In this document: piece after piece, positions 1-8,768 of the stretch
Layout: each line of letters starts with the position of its first letter
Position numbering within the stretch: the first letter of the stretch is position 1
Notes under the pieces: generated by a model
What the model saw: only the letters and a program-made list of their open reading frames with translations
Told to the model about the DNA's origin: nothing
The model's database searches: none
Position numbers and translations under genes: made by a program
NCBI GenBank assembly: GCA_017474385.1
Contig: JAFVHU010000006.1
Coordinates: 40,967-104,966, forward strand
Direction of reading: 5' to 3'
From: Afipia sp.
GTDB lineage: Bacteria > Pseudomonadota > Alphaproteobacteria > Rhizobiales > Xanthobacteraceae
Length of the DNA stretch: 64,000 bases

Positions 1-1
1 C

Positions 2-493
2 TCAGCGGGTTCCGAACAGCGGATGAGCCACGCGGTCACCGGCCTGGATTCCGTATTTCCGGGCCGTCCCGCCAATCACCTCAAGCACGCCCTTTGCCAG
101 CCCGCCCGATGAAATGATCTTCTCGGAGTGAGGCTCGGTGTTTTCCGCGATCCGCAGGATCCGGCCATCGCTCCGGATGAAGATCATGTCGAGCGGAATG
201 AAGGTGTTCTTCATCCACATCGAAACCTGCTGCTCCGGCGAGAAATCGAACAGCATGCCCCGCCCCTCGGCCAGTTCCTTGCGATACATCAGGCCCGTGG
301 CGCGCTCCTGCTCGGTCTTGGCGATTTCCACCGAGAACACATGAACGCCGGACTTCGTGACGATCTCGAGCGGCTGCACTTCGGCGGCGACAACGCTGGT
401 CACTGTCGCCACAAGCAAAGCCGTGACCGCCGTGAGGACGATCCGGATATCTGATCTTAGATTTGAGGATTTCGGCAGACGAGCAAACAGCAT
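2..493 (-). CDS. DUF192 family exported/anchored protein
   Basis: A protein of about 163 residues with an N-terminal hydrophobic segment (signal or anchor, ending near VVAAEV) followed by a DUF192 domain. The typical family signatures are seen: ERATGLMYR, the GMLFDF strand, and MWMKNTFIPLDMIFI. The family function is not established. I chose the ATG at 493 because the longer reading frame (from 547) runs into a hairpin repeat and adds an arginine-rich stretch with no signal-peptide character. The stop lies at the very edge of the window. A paired-hairpin repeat sits immediately upstream. Confidence 0.8.
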   Translation of the reverse strand: MLFARLPKSSNLRSDIRIVLTAVTALLVATVTSVVAAEVQPLEIVTKSGVHVFSVEIAKTEQERATGLMYRKELAEGRGMLFDFSPEQQVSMWMKNTFIPLDMIFIRSDGRILRIAENTEPHSEKIISSGGLAKGVLEVIGGTARKYGIQAGDRVAHPLFGTR

Positions 494-528
494 TCGCAGC
501 AATGTCCTGAACCAACGATGGCGGCACC

Positions 529-605
529 CTAGTGTGGTGGTTCGCAAGTCCGCTAAGCTTTCTCAGCACGTCCATTTGCGGACTTGCGAACCAAAACCAC
601 ACTAG
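529..605. repeat. Hairpin 1 of a paired-hairpin repeat unit
   Basis: Inverted repeat: 10-bp outer arms (ctagtgtggt at 529-538 with its complement at 596-605), a 3-nt insertion (593-595) on the right side only, then a perfect 14-bp inner stem (539-552 with 579-592) and a 26-nt loop. Together with hairpin 2 it forms a unit of 164 bp with an AT-rich centre. A related unit lies at 62349-62511. Confidence 0.9.
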
Positions 606-616
606 AATTATAATTT

Positions 617-692
617 CTAGTGTCCTTATGAATCCGAAGTTCGCTATGGGGAGCGCCGCAAAATGAGGCGAACTTCGGATTCAGGACACTAG
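617..692. repeat. Hairpin 2 of a paired-hairpin repeat unit
   Basis: Inverted repeat: outer arms ctagtgtcct (617-626) with its complement (683-692), a 3-nt insertion on the left side (627-629), a perfect 15-bp stem (630-644 with 668-682) and a 23-nt loop. The insertion is on the opposite side from hairpin 1, so the two hairpins are mirror images around the AT-rich spacer at 606-616. Confidence 0.9.
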
Positions 693-767
693 CCCGCCAA
701 TCATGGCAAAGGCCAGACGCAGGGTCCGGCCTTCGTTCAAGATCACGCGGATGTGGTCGAAGTCAGA

Positions 768-1427
768 TCAGTGCGAGGACAGTCCGGACGCACCGGTCTC
801 GGGCTGGATCTCGGCCGCCATCATGCCCTTGGAACCGGGCCCGAAGCGGACCAGCACATACTGTCCGGGACGAAGCTCGGTCATGCCATAGCGGCGCAGG
901 GTTTCCATGTGAACGAAGATGTCCGGCGTGCCTTCGCCGCAGGTCAGGAAACCGAAGCCGCGAAGACGGTTGAACCATTTGACCTGCGCCCGCTCCAGTC
1001 CGCTGGTCGGAGTCACGCTGACGTGAGTCCGCGCCGGAAGCATCTGCGCCGGATGGATCGCCGTCGACTCGTCCATGGAGACGATGCGGAAGGCCTGATA
1101 ACCCTTCTGGCGCTGCACGCATTCGCAAACCAGCCGCGCCCCTTCATAGGCCGTCTGGTAGCCATCGCGCCGCAGAACGGTGACGTGCAGCAGCACATCA
1201 GGCCAGCCATTGTCCGGGACAATGAAGCCGTAGCCCTTGGAGGCATCGAACCATTTGATGACGCCGGAAATCTCGACAAGGTTGACGGCCGCACCATCTG
1301 CGGCCGCGAAGGAGTCGGCGGCCAAATTCCGCTCGGCATTGGCAGCCAGTTCGCTCGGAGCGAATCTGTCGGGTCCCCCAATCGGTTGACCACCTGCCTT
1401 CTTGGACTCAAATCCGTCCGAACCCAT
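768..1427 (-). CDS. Double cold-shock-domain protein
   Basis: 219 residues with two cold-shock (OB-fold) domains separated by a linker. The first has GVIKWFDASKGYGFI and DVLLHV (RNP1- and RNP2-like motifs). The second has AQVKWFNRLRGFGFL and DIFVHM. The N-terminal 50 residues are low-complexity. Two-domain CSD proteins of this size are common in rhizobia and relatives and are expected to bind single-stranded nucleic acid in the cytoplasm as RNA chaperones or antiterminators; the specific role is unknown. The 210 bp between this gene's start and the sirtuin stop show no supported feature. Confidence 0.9.
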   Translation of the reverse strand: MGSDGFESKKAGGQPIGGPDRFAPSELAANAERNLAADSFAAADGAAVNLVEISGVIKWFDASKGYGFIVPDNGWPDVLLHVTVLRRDGYQTAYEGARLVCECVQRQKGYQAFRIVSMDESTAIHPAQMLPARTHVSVTPTSGLERAQVKWFNRLRGFGFLTCGEGTPDIFVHMETLRRYGMTELRPGQYVLVRFGPGSKGMMAAEIQPETGASGLSSH

Positions 1428-1637
1428 GACCCCCGGACCTCAAACAAATCTGCAGCCAGTCAATGACCACATACGTTATGCAACGACCCCGTTCGCGCTT
1501 CTCATCGTGACGAATCAAAATGAACCAAGGCGAATCCTTGATTTAACGATAACACTCCGGAACAGGGCTGAAAGACAAAAAAGAAATCAGCAGCGACCTA
1601 TGAACAGCCTTGATGGGCTGCGAATCAACTGAGGAGG

Positions 1638-2399
1638 TCAGTTGCCGACAAACGGGCCGAGCGTTTCGCCGATGTCGTGGCGGATCACAAGGTCAGCGAC
1701 ATCATCTTGATCCGTCGGCTCATTGTTGATGATCACGAGCTTCGCCCCGCAATTGCGGGCCATCAGTGGAAAACCGGCCGCGGGCCACACCACAAGCGAT
1801 GATCCAATCGCCAGAAAGAGATCGCAGTACTGCGCAAGCTCCGTCGCGCGGCGCATTTCATCTTCCGGCATCGACTGGCCGAACGAAATCGTCGCCGACT
1901 TCACCGGTTCGCCGCAGGTGGTGCATGAAGGCGCAATGCCGGTCTCGTCGAAACGTCCCTTTACCCACGCAATCTCGTAGCGTTGTCCACATCCGATGCA
2001 GCGCGCGTAGGTGGTGTTGCCGTGCAGCTCGACGACATGCTCGGCGGAAAATCCCGACGCCTGATGCAGATTGTCGATGTTCTGTGTCACGATCGCCGGA
2101 ATCTTCCCGGCCTTGTACAGCGAAGCGAGCGCCCGGTGCCCGCGGCTGGGCCGGGCCGCCGCAAAGCTCGGCTCCATCGCGAAGCGGCGGCGCCAAGCTT
2201 CGTCCCTCGCCTCCTGGCTGGCGACGAACTCGCCGAACGGGATCGGACGATTGCGAGTCCACAGTCCGCCGGGCGAGCGGAAATCAGGAATGCCGCTTTC
2301 GGTGGAAATGCCCGCGCCGGTGAACGGCACAATGGTCCGGGCCTCGGCGATCATATCGCCGAGCATATCGATTCCACTGCGAAGATCGGCTGCAATCAT
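1638..2399 (-). CDS. cobB: NAD-dependent protein deacylase, Sir2 family
   Basis: 253 residues. Sirtuin motifs in order: NAD-binding GAGISTESGIPDFRSPGG, QNIDNLHQ, catalytic His in VVELHGNT, two zinc-binding Cys pairs (CIGC and CTTC), GSSLVVWPAAG, and IINNEPT. It removes acyl groups from lysines using NAD and makes nicotinamide plus O-acyl-ADP-ribose. The ATG at 2399 is preferred over the upstream ATG at 2453, which would place a terminator hairpin inside the coding sequence. It is transcribed away from the small SyrB-like gene behind that terminator, so it probably has its own promoter. Confidence 0.9.
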   Translation of the reverse strand: MIAADLRSGIDMLGDMIAEARTIVPFTGAGISTESGIPDFRSPGGLWTRNRPIPFGEFVASQEARDEAWRRRFAMEPSFAAARPSRGHRALASLYKAGKIPAIVTQNIDNLHQASGFSAEHVVELHGNTTYARCIGCGQRYEIAWVKGRFDETGIAPSCTTCGEPVKSATISFGQSMPEDEMRRATELAQYCDLFLAIGSSLVVWPAAGFPLMARNCGAKLVIINNEPTDQDDVADLVIRHDIGETLGPFVGN

Positions 2400-2417
2400 C
2401 GTGTCAGTATAACCCAA

Positions 2418-2450
2418 CAAAAATGGGGGCGCGAAGCCCCCATTCTTTTT
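2418..2450 (-). terminator. Rho-independent terminator, possibly bidirectional
   Basis: Perfect 8-bp stem atgggggc (2423-2430) with gcccccat (2436-2443) and a 5-nt loop. On the minus strand it is followed by a run of five T, placing it directly after the 89-residue gene at 2467-2736. A T-rich run also follows on the plus strand. Confidence 0.8.
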
Positions 2451-2466
2451 CAAACGATCGCTAAAC

Positions 2467-2736
2467 TCAGGCTGCCTTGTCTGCCTTGGGCGCCTGCGGT
2501 TTCGGCGCTTCCTGAGGCTTGGAAGCTTCCTGAGGCTTCAGGGCTTCCTTGATCTCCCGCATATCCTTCTTGGGCGCGCTGACCTTGGCTGTCTTGCCCA
2601 AAGCGGCGAGCTTTTCCATTTCCGCGGCGAGTTCGCGCTGTCGTGCGGCGATCTTGTCGGCAAGCTTCTCGCTCGCCTGATCGCGCAGCTTCGCCAGATC
2701 GTCGATTGACATCGAATCCAAATCTACCTTTTGCAT
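2467..2736 (-). CDS. Small SyrB/H-NS-like coiled-coil protein
   Basis: 89 residues. The N-terminal half (about residues 10-48) is a charged amphipathic helix rich in Lys, Glu and Ala that should form a coiled coil, like the oligomerisation region of SyrB-like and H-NS-like proteins of rhizobia. The C-terminal half is a Lys/Pro/Gln/Glu-rich tail with repeated KPQEA. The AWRG-type DNA-binding motif of true H-NS proteins is absent. A strong terminator follows the stop. A nucleoid-associated or regulatory role is only suggested by similarity. Confidence 0.7.
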   Translation of the reverse strand: MQKVDLDSMSIDDLAKLRDQASEKLADKIAARQRELAAEMEKLAALGKTAKVSAPKKDMREIKEALKPQEASKPQEAPKPQAPKADKAA

Positions 2737-2850
2737 GGTCTTCCCCGTTTGACTGGGTCACGGAGGTACCAAGAAGGCCTGCGCCTCGCCAGACGACACG
2801 GTTTCTTATCCACTGTCATACGGCAGCGGACCGCAGCGAGACGCCAACAC

Positions 2851-3063
2851 TCAGCAACCGGTAAATTTTGCGGAAGGTCCTTCGAGGCGATTGCGAAGAA
2901 ATGTCAGGCCGCACACCGTCAGACGTTGCGGATCGGTCTCGCCGGCGGAAGAAAGGGTTTCGATATATGTGTCGACGCTTTCGCGAGCTTCCTTGAGTTC
3001 TTCTTCGTCCAGGTTACGCATCATCCCGAACGTATGAATAATCCGATCGACCACTTCTTCCAA
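2851..3063 (-). CDS. Small hypothetical protein
   Basis: 70 residues, acidic, starting with TTG. The start is supported by a strong AAGGAGG Shine-Dalgarno five bases upstream. The N-terminal two thirds look helical (EEVVDRIIHTFGMMRNLDEEELKEAR). The C-terminal part LTVCGLTFLRNRLEG is probably also helical. No family recognised and no function proposed. Confidence 0.6.
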   Translation of the reverse strand: MEEVVDRIIHTFGMMRNLDEEELKEARESVDTYIETLSSAGETDPQRLTVCGLTFLRNRLEGPSAKFTGC

Positions 3064-3216
3064 AAGCGCCTCCTTATCCTCATCAACTCTATGAGATAAC
3101 GGCGGCGCAGCAAAAAGGTTCCCCCAACAACACCTGCCCTTCAGGCCAATTTGCTGCTATTTGATCGACGCGATTTTTAACGGCACTCCGGCGATGTCCG
3201 AAGAAGGATAAGAAAC

Positions 3217-3666
3217 ATGCGTTATCTGCACACCATGCTGCGCGTCCGTAACCTCGATGTCGCTCTCAAGTTCTACAGCGACGCGCTGGGGTTGAAGGAA
3301 GTCCGCCGGACGGAAAGCGAGAAAGGCCGATTTACGCTGGTGTTTCTGTGCGCGAGCGAAGACGAGAGCCTGCTCAAGCAGGTCAACGGACGCGGCGCGC
3401 CGCTGGTCGAACTCACATACAACTGGGATGAAGAGACCTATGGCGAGGATCGCTACTTCGGCCATCTCGCCTACGAGGTCGACGATATCTACGCGACCTG
3501 CGACCGGCTGATGAAGCTCGGCATCACCATCAACCGTCCGCCGCGCGACGGTCAGATGGCTTTCATCCGCTCACCCGATCTGCATTCCATCGAACTCTTG
3601 CAGAAGGGCGACGCCCTCGCGCCGAAGGAGCCGTGGAGTTCGATGCCGAACACCGGACACTGGTGA
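3217..3666 (+). CDS. gloA: Lactoylglutathione lyase (glyoxalase I)
   Basis: 149 residues, the usual size for bacterial glyoxalase I of the VOC fold. It begins [20 protein letters not shown] with the metal-binding His near the N-terminus. Further family marks are [21 protein letters not shown] (second metal His), [13 protein letters not shown] (C-terminal metal Glu), and typical glutathione-binding arginines. It isomerises the methylglyoxal-glutathione hemithioacetal to S-lactoylglutathione. It stands alone, followed by a tiny membrane-protein gene. Confidence 0.92.
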   Translation: MRYLHTMLRVRNLDVALKFYSDALGLKEVRRTESEKGRFTLVFLCASEDESLLKQVNGRGAPLVELTYNWDEETYGEDRYFGHLAYEVDDIYATCDRLMKLGITINRPPRDGQMAFIRSPDLHSIELLQKGDALAPKEPWSSMPNTGHW

Positions 3667-3769
3667 TTTTTGCAGCGCGATTGCGATCCAATCGATTCTT
3701 ATTTTCGGAACAAGAGCATCGCCGCCACGTTCTCCATGACATTGTGATTAATGCATGGAGGCAAAAAAA

Positions 3770-3850
3770 ATGGGACGCGGAATCTTGTTGTGGCTGCTGG
3801 GCGTGCCGATCCCTGTGATCATCCTGCTCTGGCTTTTCTTCGGCCGCTAA
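3770..3850 (+). CDS. 26-residue single-pass membrane peptide
   Basis: A very short frame reading MGRGILLWLLGVPIPVIILL followed by WLFFGR, almost entirely one hydrophobic helix. It has a perfect GGAGG (3757-3761) eight bases before the ATG. The codons are typical of the genome. Small peptides of this kind (arginine-glycine start, one helix, FGR end) recur in Bradyrhizobium-like genomes, from memory. Function unknown; an inner-membrane location is predicted. Confidence 0.7.
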   Translation: MGRGILLWLLGVPIPVIILLWLFFGR

Positions 3851-3920
3851 AACTCGTCTGGTTTCGACAGAAAGTCCCTGTGCAAGGCAGGGCTTTCACG
3901 CCGAGAACTGCGCATGCAGT

Positions 3921-4244
3921 TCAGGGTTTTCTGCAATCGGCCGTCGCTTCCACAAGCTTGACGAGCTTGTTGCCCGCAGCTTTCAGAATACACATTTCGA
4001 TTTGTTTGCCGGCAGGGACCGGCTTTACACAAATGATCTGCGGATTGTCGTCATACACGGCCGTCGAGAATTTGCAGTTCGCCTGACACGACGCGGTGTA
4101 ATTGAAGGGGTTGGTCAGCAACACGCTGGCCGACTGCTCGCCCGGCAGGATCGTGCAGACGATGGGGACAGGCTCGGCATGGAGCGCTGACGACAGGCTT
4201 CCCGCCAGAACTGTAATAAAAATCAGGATACTTCTGCGCAGCAT
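3921..4244 (-). CDS. Small exported protein, unknown function
   Basis: 107 residues with a clear signal peptide (MLRRSILIFITVLAGSLSSA, cleavage after the LHA region). The mature part has five or more cysteines (VCTIL, SCQANCKF, IICVK, MCILKA, DCRKP), suggesting disulfide bonds in the periplasm. No family is recognised. It is convergent with the small membrane peptide gene and divergent from the MarC-type gene. Confidence 0.7.
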   Translation of the reverse strand: MLRRSILIFITVLAGSLSSALHAEPVPIVCTILPGEQSASVLLTNPFNYTASCQANCKFSTAVYDDNPQIICVKPVPAGKQIEMCILKAAGNKLVKLVEATADCRKP

Positions 4245-4413
4245 GACTCAGCCGTGGTTGCTTCCGGCAATACGGTAGCAAGACCGGATGCCCGAGACGA
4301 GGATTTCATGGCAACGGCCCAATCCGGCGTCCATTCGGCCTCTTCTTGAGTTGCAAGAATCCGCGATCTCTGTTCGAAATCGTTGACCGGGTGAGTACCG
4401 TCAGGCGGTCATC

Positions 4414-5064
4414 TTGCAAAACGTGGTCAACGCATTCCTGCTGGTCTATGCCGCGCTGTTTCCGATCGTCAATCCGGTCGGCAGCGCGCCCCTGTTCCTG
4501 CGCATGACCCGCGGGCGCACCACGGCCGAGCGCAGCGTTCTTGCGTTGAACGTGGCGCGAAACAGTTTCTTCCTCTTGCTTGGATCGCTGTTCATCGGCT
4601 CGCATGTTCTCGAATTCTTCGGGATCACCTTGCCCGTGGTCCGCGTGGCCGGTGGGCTCGTGGTGGCGGCGTTCGGGTGGCAGATGTTGCACGCGCCGGA
4701 AGATGCCGATCCGGATCGCGCAAAGGTCGATACCGGCCCCGCGATCGACGCGTTCTATCCGCTGACCATGCCGCTGACCGTCGGCCCCGGATCGATCTCC
4801 GTTGCGGTCACGCTCGGAAGCCAGCGTCCGACACCGACGGCGGATTTCACCCAACTGGCGATTCTCGGCGGCGCTGCCGTGGCGGGTCTTGCCGCCATCG
4901 CCCTCACGATCTTTGTTTGCTACCGCTTTGCCGATCGCATCATCATGTTTCTGGGTACGCGCGGCACGAACGTCGTGATGCGTCTTTCGGCTTTCATCCT
5001 GCTCTGCATCGGCATTCAGATCATCTGGAATGGATGCAGCGCGTTGCTCGGCAAGGCCGTTTGA
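4414..5064 (+). CDS. MarC family integral membrane protein
   Basis: 216 residues with six hydrophobic segments. MarC/YchE family features are visible: an early FPIVNPVGSAPLF, GRTTAER, and the second-half FYPLTMPLTVGPGSISV, which mirrors the first as in the family's internal repeat. The annotated family name (MarC, NAAT transporter) does not imply a proven substrate, and the old link to multiple antibiotic resistance was not upheld. The start is a TTG; no better-placed ATG is available without losing the first helix. Confidence 0.85.
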   Translation: MQNVVNAFLLVYAALFPIVNPVGSAPLFLRMTRGRTTAERSVLALNVARNSFFLLLGSLFIGSHVLEFFGITLPVVRVAGGLVVAAFGWQMLHAPEDADPDRAKVDTGPAIDAFYPLTMPLTVGPGSISVAVTLGSQRPTPTADFTQLAILGGAAVAGLAAIALTIFVCYRFADRIIMFLGTRGTNVVMRLSAFILLCIGIQIIWNGCSALLGKAV

Positions 5065-5274
5065 CCTGCGCCCTACGTTGCCCGTCCCTGCGCCTCACGA
5101 ATTTGCGCATCGCAACAAATCAGGTATGGCGGTTCAGGAGGCCAATTTCGCGAGGGATTTCAATTAAGCATGAGTTCCCTCCCTCCGAACGGCGCATTGA
5201 ATATGACGGTAATTTTCGCTAGGTCTTGAGTGATGCAGGCCCTCGGATGGCCGCCACGCCAGGGTCTGTCATTG

Positions 5275-6144
5275 ATGCCTCGCTTTGCTCACGGTCGTAA
5301 AACCGCTTCAACAATCGCGGCGATGGTCAGCGCGTTTGCGCTTGGCCTGTCTGCTCTTGCGATGAGCCCGGTCGCAACTCACGCCGAACAGGCAACGTCC
5401 GGCGCCAGCGTGCCCGTCTCCGACGATCTCAACAGCGTCTTCAAGACCCAGCCCTGCGTGCAATCCAAATCGCTTGCACAGCTCGACGCACCGATCACTC
5501 GTCTCGCGAAGAAGCTCGATGCCCACGAGCCTGTGACCATTGTCGCCGTCGGCTCGTCATCGACCGGTGGTGCGGGCGCAAGTTCACCGGCGTTTTCATA
5601 TCCCAGCCGCCTTGAGCGCGAACTGCGCCAGAGGTTTCCGGAGACACCGATCACCGTGATCAATCGCGGCATCAACGGCGAAGACGCCGCCGCCATGATG
5701 GAGCGGATGGACGCGGTTCTCGAGCCCAAGCCCGATCTGGTGATCTGGCAGCTCGGCACCAACACGGTGCTTCGCGACGGCAACATCCCCGAAACCGCCA
5801 ACCTGATGCAGGCCGGAATTGCGCGCATCAGGAAAACCGGTGCGGATGTGCTGCTGATCGATCCGCAATTCGCGCCGCGCGTCAACGCCAAGGCCGGCGC
5901 CAGCGAGATGGTCGGACTTATCGCCTATGTCGCCAAGCAGGCGCACGTTCCTTTATTCAGGCGTTTCGTGGCGATGCGGCACTGGCATGAAGATCAGGCC
6001 ATTGCATTCGACCGGTTCATTTCCGCAGACGGCTTGCATATGAACGATTGGGGCTATTCCTGCCTCGCCCGTCTGCTTGCAGAGAACATCACGGCCACGG
6101 TTGCGCGGTCGCGTTCCGTCGCCGGCGTAAGGCCGTTTCTGTAA
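5275..6144 (+). CDS. SGNH/GDSL-family hydrolase, exported
   Basis: About 289 residues from the ATG at 5275 (GTG 5230 and ATG 5233 are alternatives). An N-terminal signal peptide (MVSAFALGLSALAMSPVATHA) is followed by an SGNH-hydrolase domain. The block I serine lies in VAVGSSSTGG, block II is NRGINGEDA, block III is WQLGTNT with its Asn, and the block V Asp-His pair is DGLHMNDWGY. Such enzymes hydrolyse esters, often on cell-wall or extracellular polysaccharides. The substrate here is unknown. Confidence 0.82.
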   Translation: MPRFAHGRKTASTIAAMVSAFALGLSALAMSPVATHAEQATSGASVPVSDDLNSVFKTQPCVQSKSLAQLDAPITRLAKKLDAHEPVTIVAVGSSSTGGAGASSPAFSYPSRLERELRQRFPETPITVINRGINGEDAAAMMERMDAVLEPKPDLVIWQLGTNTVLRDGNIPETANLMQAGIARIRKTGADVLLIDPQFAPRVNAKAGASEMVGLIAYVAKQAHVPLFRRFVAMRHWHEDQAIAFDRFISADGLHMNDWGYSCLARLLAENITATVARSRSVAGVRPFL

Positions 6145-6211
6145 CGGCTGACCATCACCTCATAATTTTTCAAAATGTGATAGTATCCGGTTTCCGGATG
6201 ACGCATATCGC

Positions 6212-7243
6212 ATGCAGCAACTGAACCCCGACACAAAACATTGGGGGTTCGGCCTGTATGAGAACCGCATGACGCATTCGCACGATACTGCTCACGACCA
6301 TGCTGATCATCAGCATCAGGGGCATGACCATGGACATGGTCACGGACATGCCGGGCACGTTCATGCGCCTGCGAATTTCGGCCCGGCCTTTGCGATCGGA
6401 ATTGCGCTCAACACAACCTTCGTCATCGTCGAAGCGATCTACGGCTACACCAGCAACTCGACGGCGTTGATCGCCGATGCCGGGCACAACCTGTCCGATG
6501 TTCTGGGGCTGGTGGTCGCGTGGATCGCAGTTGTCCTCTCCAAGCGTCCACCCTCTGCGCGCTACACCTATGGCCTGCGCGGCTCATCCATCCTGGCGGC
6601 GCTGTTCAATGCGGTCTTCCTGCTGATTGCCGTGGGCGCGATCGGCTGGCAGGCCGTGCTGCGATTGTTCAATCCCGAGCCCGTGGGCGAGATGACCGTG
6701 ATGATCGTCGCGGCCATCGGAATCGGCATCAACGGATTCACCGCATTGTTGTTCGCGTCCGGCCGCAAGAGCGATCTCAATATCCGGGGCGCCTATCTGC
6801 ACATGGCCGCGGACGCGGCCGTATCAGCCGGTGTCGTCATCGCCGCGCTGATCATCATGTTCACGGGCTGGGTACGGCTGGATGCGATCACGAGCCTTGC
6901 GATCGTTGCGATCATCGTCTGGGGCACATGGGGCCTTCTGCGCGACAGCACGGCGATGTCGCTTGGCGCGGTTCCGTCAGACATCGATCCCGTTGCGGTT
7001 CGTGAGTACCTCGAGCAGCGTCCCGGCGTGAGCCAGGTTTGCGACCTGCACATCTGGCCGATGAGCACGACCGAGTCCGCGTTGACCTGTCATCTGGTGA
7101 TGCCCGCAGGCCATCCGGACGACGCCTTCCTGGTTCAGGCAACGTCACATCTGAAAGAAACCTTCGGTATCCAGCACACCACGATCCAGATCGTGACCAG
7201 CGCGGTCACGGCATGCGCGCTCGCCCCGAAAGGCGCCGTTTAA
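6212..7243 (+). CDS. czcD: Cation diffusion facilitator (CzcD-type zinc/cobalt/cadmium exporter)
   Basis: 343 residues, six transmembrane helices. The N-terminus is extremely His/Asp-rich (about 16 His within residues 22-50), a metal-binding tail typical of CzcD/ZitB proteins. The helix-II motif TALIADAGHNLSD and the helix-V HMAADAAVSAG carry the transport-site His/Asp residues. A C-terminal cytoplasmic domain (HIWPMS...) follows. It exports divalent metals in exchange for protons. A later ATG at 6269 would also keep the His-rich tail. Confidence 0.92.
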   Translation: MQQLNPDTKHWGFGLYENRMTHSHDTAHDHADHQHQGHDHGHGHGHAGHVHAPANFGPAFAIGIALNTTFVIVEAIYGYTSNSTALIADAGHNLSDVLGLVVAWIAVVLSKRPPSARYTYGLRGSSILAALFNAVFLLIAVGAIGWQAVLRLFNPEPVGEMTVMIVAAIGIGINGFTALLFASGRKSDLNIRGAYLHMAADAAVSAGVVIAALIIMFTGWVRLDAITSLAIVAIIVWGTWGLLRDSTAMSLGAVPSDIDPVAVREYLEQRPGVSQVCDLHIWPMSTTESALTCHLVMPAGHPDDAFLVQATSHLKETFGIQHTTIQIVTSAVTACALAPKGAV

Positions 7244-7288
7244 AGCGAGTTGTTCGTGATTGTGAACCGTTGCGCGGCTGATATCGGC

Positions 7289-7993
7289 TCAGGCAGCGCC
7301 CAGATACGCGGCTTTCACCTTCGGGTCCGACAGCAGCGTCGCGCCGTCGCCCTCCAGCGCGACCTTGCCGGTCTCCAGTACGTAGCCGCGGTCGGCGATC
7401 TCGAGCGCAGCGCTGGCGTTCTGCTCAACGAGCAGAACGGTCACGCCTTCCTTTCGTAGAGACACAATCGCAGCGAGGATCTGATCGACGAGGGTCGGCG
7501 ACAATCCGAGCGAAGGTTCATCCAGCAGCAGCAGCTTCGGCTTGCCCATCAATGCGCGCCCGATCGCCAGCATTTGTTGCTGACCGCCGGACAATCCTCC
7601 GGCAAGCTGACGGCGCTTCTCGGCAAGGATCGGAAACATCCCGAACACGCGGTCGCGGTCGTTCTCGATCTCGTTGTCCCGGCGCATGTAAGCGCCAAGG
7701 CGCAGATTGTCCTCGACACTCAGCGGCCCGAAAATCTGGCGGCCTTCGGGCGACTGCGTCATGCCGAGCTGCACTCGCCGGTGCGGCTTGAGGCGGTCGA
7801 TACGCTCTCCCAGAAAGCGGATTTCACCCGCCGTGACCGGCTGAACGCCAGACAACGCCCTGAGCAGTGTCGTTTTCCCGGCGCCGTTGGAGCCGATCAG
7901 TGCGACGACCTCACCCGCCCGCACGGCAAGGTTCACGCCGTGCAGCACTTCGATCCGGCCATAGGCGCTGCGGAGGTTGGCAACTTCAAGCAC
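7289..7993 (-). CDS. livF: Branched-chain-type ABC transporter ATP-binding protein, LivF-like
   Basis: 234 residues from a GTG at 7993 that overlaps the livG stop by 8 bases, indicating translational coupling. Walker A is GSNGAGKTT, signature is LSGGQQQ, Walker B is LLLLDEPSLGLSP, with a switch His replaced by Gln (LLVEQN), as is usual in LivF. It is the last gene of the leftward livK-H-M-G-F set. The position directly opposite paaG suggests uptake of phenylacetate or a related aromatic acid rather than amino acids; this is inferred from context. Confidence 0.9.
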   Translation of the reverse strand: MLEVANLRSAYGRIEVLHGVNLAVRAGEVVALIGSNGAGKTTLLRALSGVQPVTAGEIRFLGERIDRLKPHRRVQLGMTQSPEGRQIFGPLSVEDNLRLGAYMRRDNEIENDRDRVFGMFPILAEKRRQLAGGLSGGQQQMLAIGRALMGKPKLLLLDEPSLGLSPTLVDQILAAIVSLRKEGVTVLLVEQNASAALEIADRGYVLETGKVALEGDGATLLSDPKVKAAYLGAA

Positions 7994-8768
7994 GCGCAGC
8001 CTCCCTCGCTCCGTGTTTGCCGAGATAGGCTTCAAGGACCGCCGGATTGTCACGCACCTCGTGCGGCTTGCCATCGGCGATAGGTTTGCCACGGTTCAAA
8101 ACAAGGATGTGGTCGGAAATTTTCATCACAAGCTTCATGTCGTGCTCGACAAGAACGACCGCTATGCCCTTGGCGGCGACGCGCCGGATAAGCTCTTCGA
8201 TCTCTTCGGTCTCGACCGCGTTGCAGCCTGCGGCCGGTTCATCGAGCAGCAGCACGCGAGGTTCGGAGGCCAGCGCGCGCGCGATTTCGAGGCGTTTGCA
8301 CGCGCCGTAGGACAACGACCCCGCCGCGACATCTGCGCTGGTTCTCAACCCAACGTCGTTGAGAAAGGTCAGCGCGGCATCACGCGTCTGCGCATTTTGC
8401 CGCGTCACCGACGGCAGCCGGAACAGATCCGCGAGCAGATTGCAGCGCTCCCGCAGATGACGGCCGACCATGACGTTCTCGGCAGCCGTCATGCGCTGGA
8501 ATATCTGGAGGTTCTGGAAAGTCCGCGACATGCCGCGCGTGGCGAGCTTGTCCGGCGTCAAACCTGTGACGTCCTCGCCCGACAGTTCGACCTGTCCTTG
8601 ATCGCGCTCATAAACGCCGGAGACGATATTGAACAGCGTGGTCTTGCCCGCGCCATTCGGTCCGATGATCGACAAAATCTGCCCCGGACTGACAGCAAAG
8701 CTGACACCGTCGATGGCTTTGACGCCGCCGAACGAGATTCCGATATCTTTCGCTGCGAGGATCGTCAT
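7986..8768 (-). CDS. livG: Branched-chain-type ABC transporter ATP-binding protein, LivG-like
   Basis: 260 residues. Walker A GPNGAGKTT, the LivG-type NVMVGRH motif after the Q-loop, a non-canonical signature LSYGACKR in place of LSGG, Walker B VLLLDEPAAG, and switch LVEHDM. It pairs with LivF as the second ATPase of a high-affinity importer. The start overlaps the livM stop by 4 bases (ATGA). Confidence 0.9.
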   Translation of the reverse strand: MTILAAKDIGISFGGVKAIDGVSFAVSPGQILSIIGPNGAGKTTLFNIVSGVYERDQGQVELSGEDVTGLTPDKLATRGMSRTFQNLQIFQRMTAAENVMVGRHLRERCNLLADLFRLPSVTRQNAQTRDAALTFLNDVGLRTSADVAAGSLSYGACKRLEIARALASEPRVLLLDEPAAGCNAVETEEIEELIRRVAAKGIAVVLVEHDMKLVMKISDHILVLNRGKPIADGKPHEVRDNPAVLEAYLGKHGAREAARA

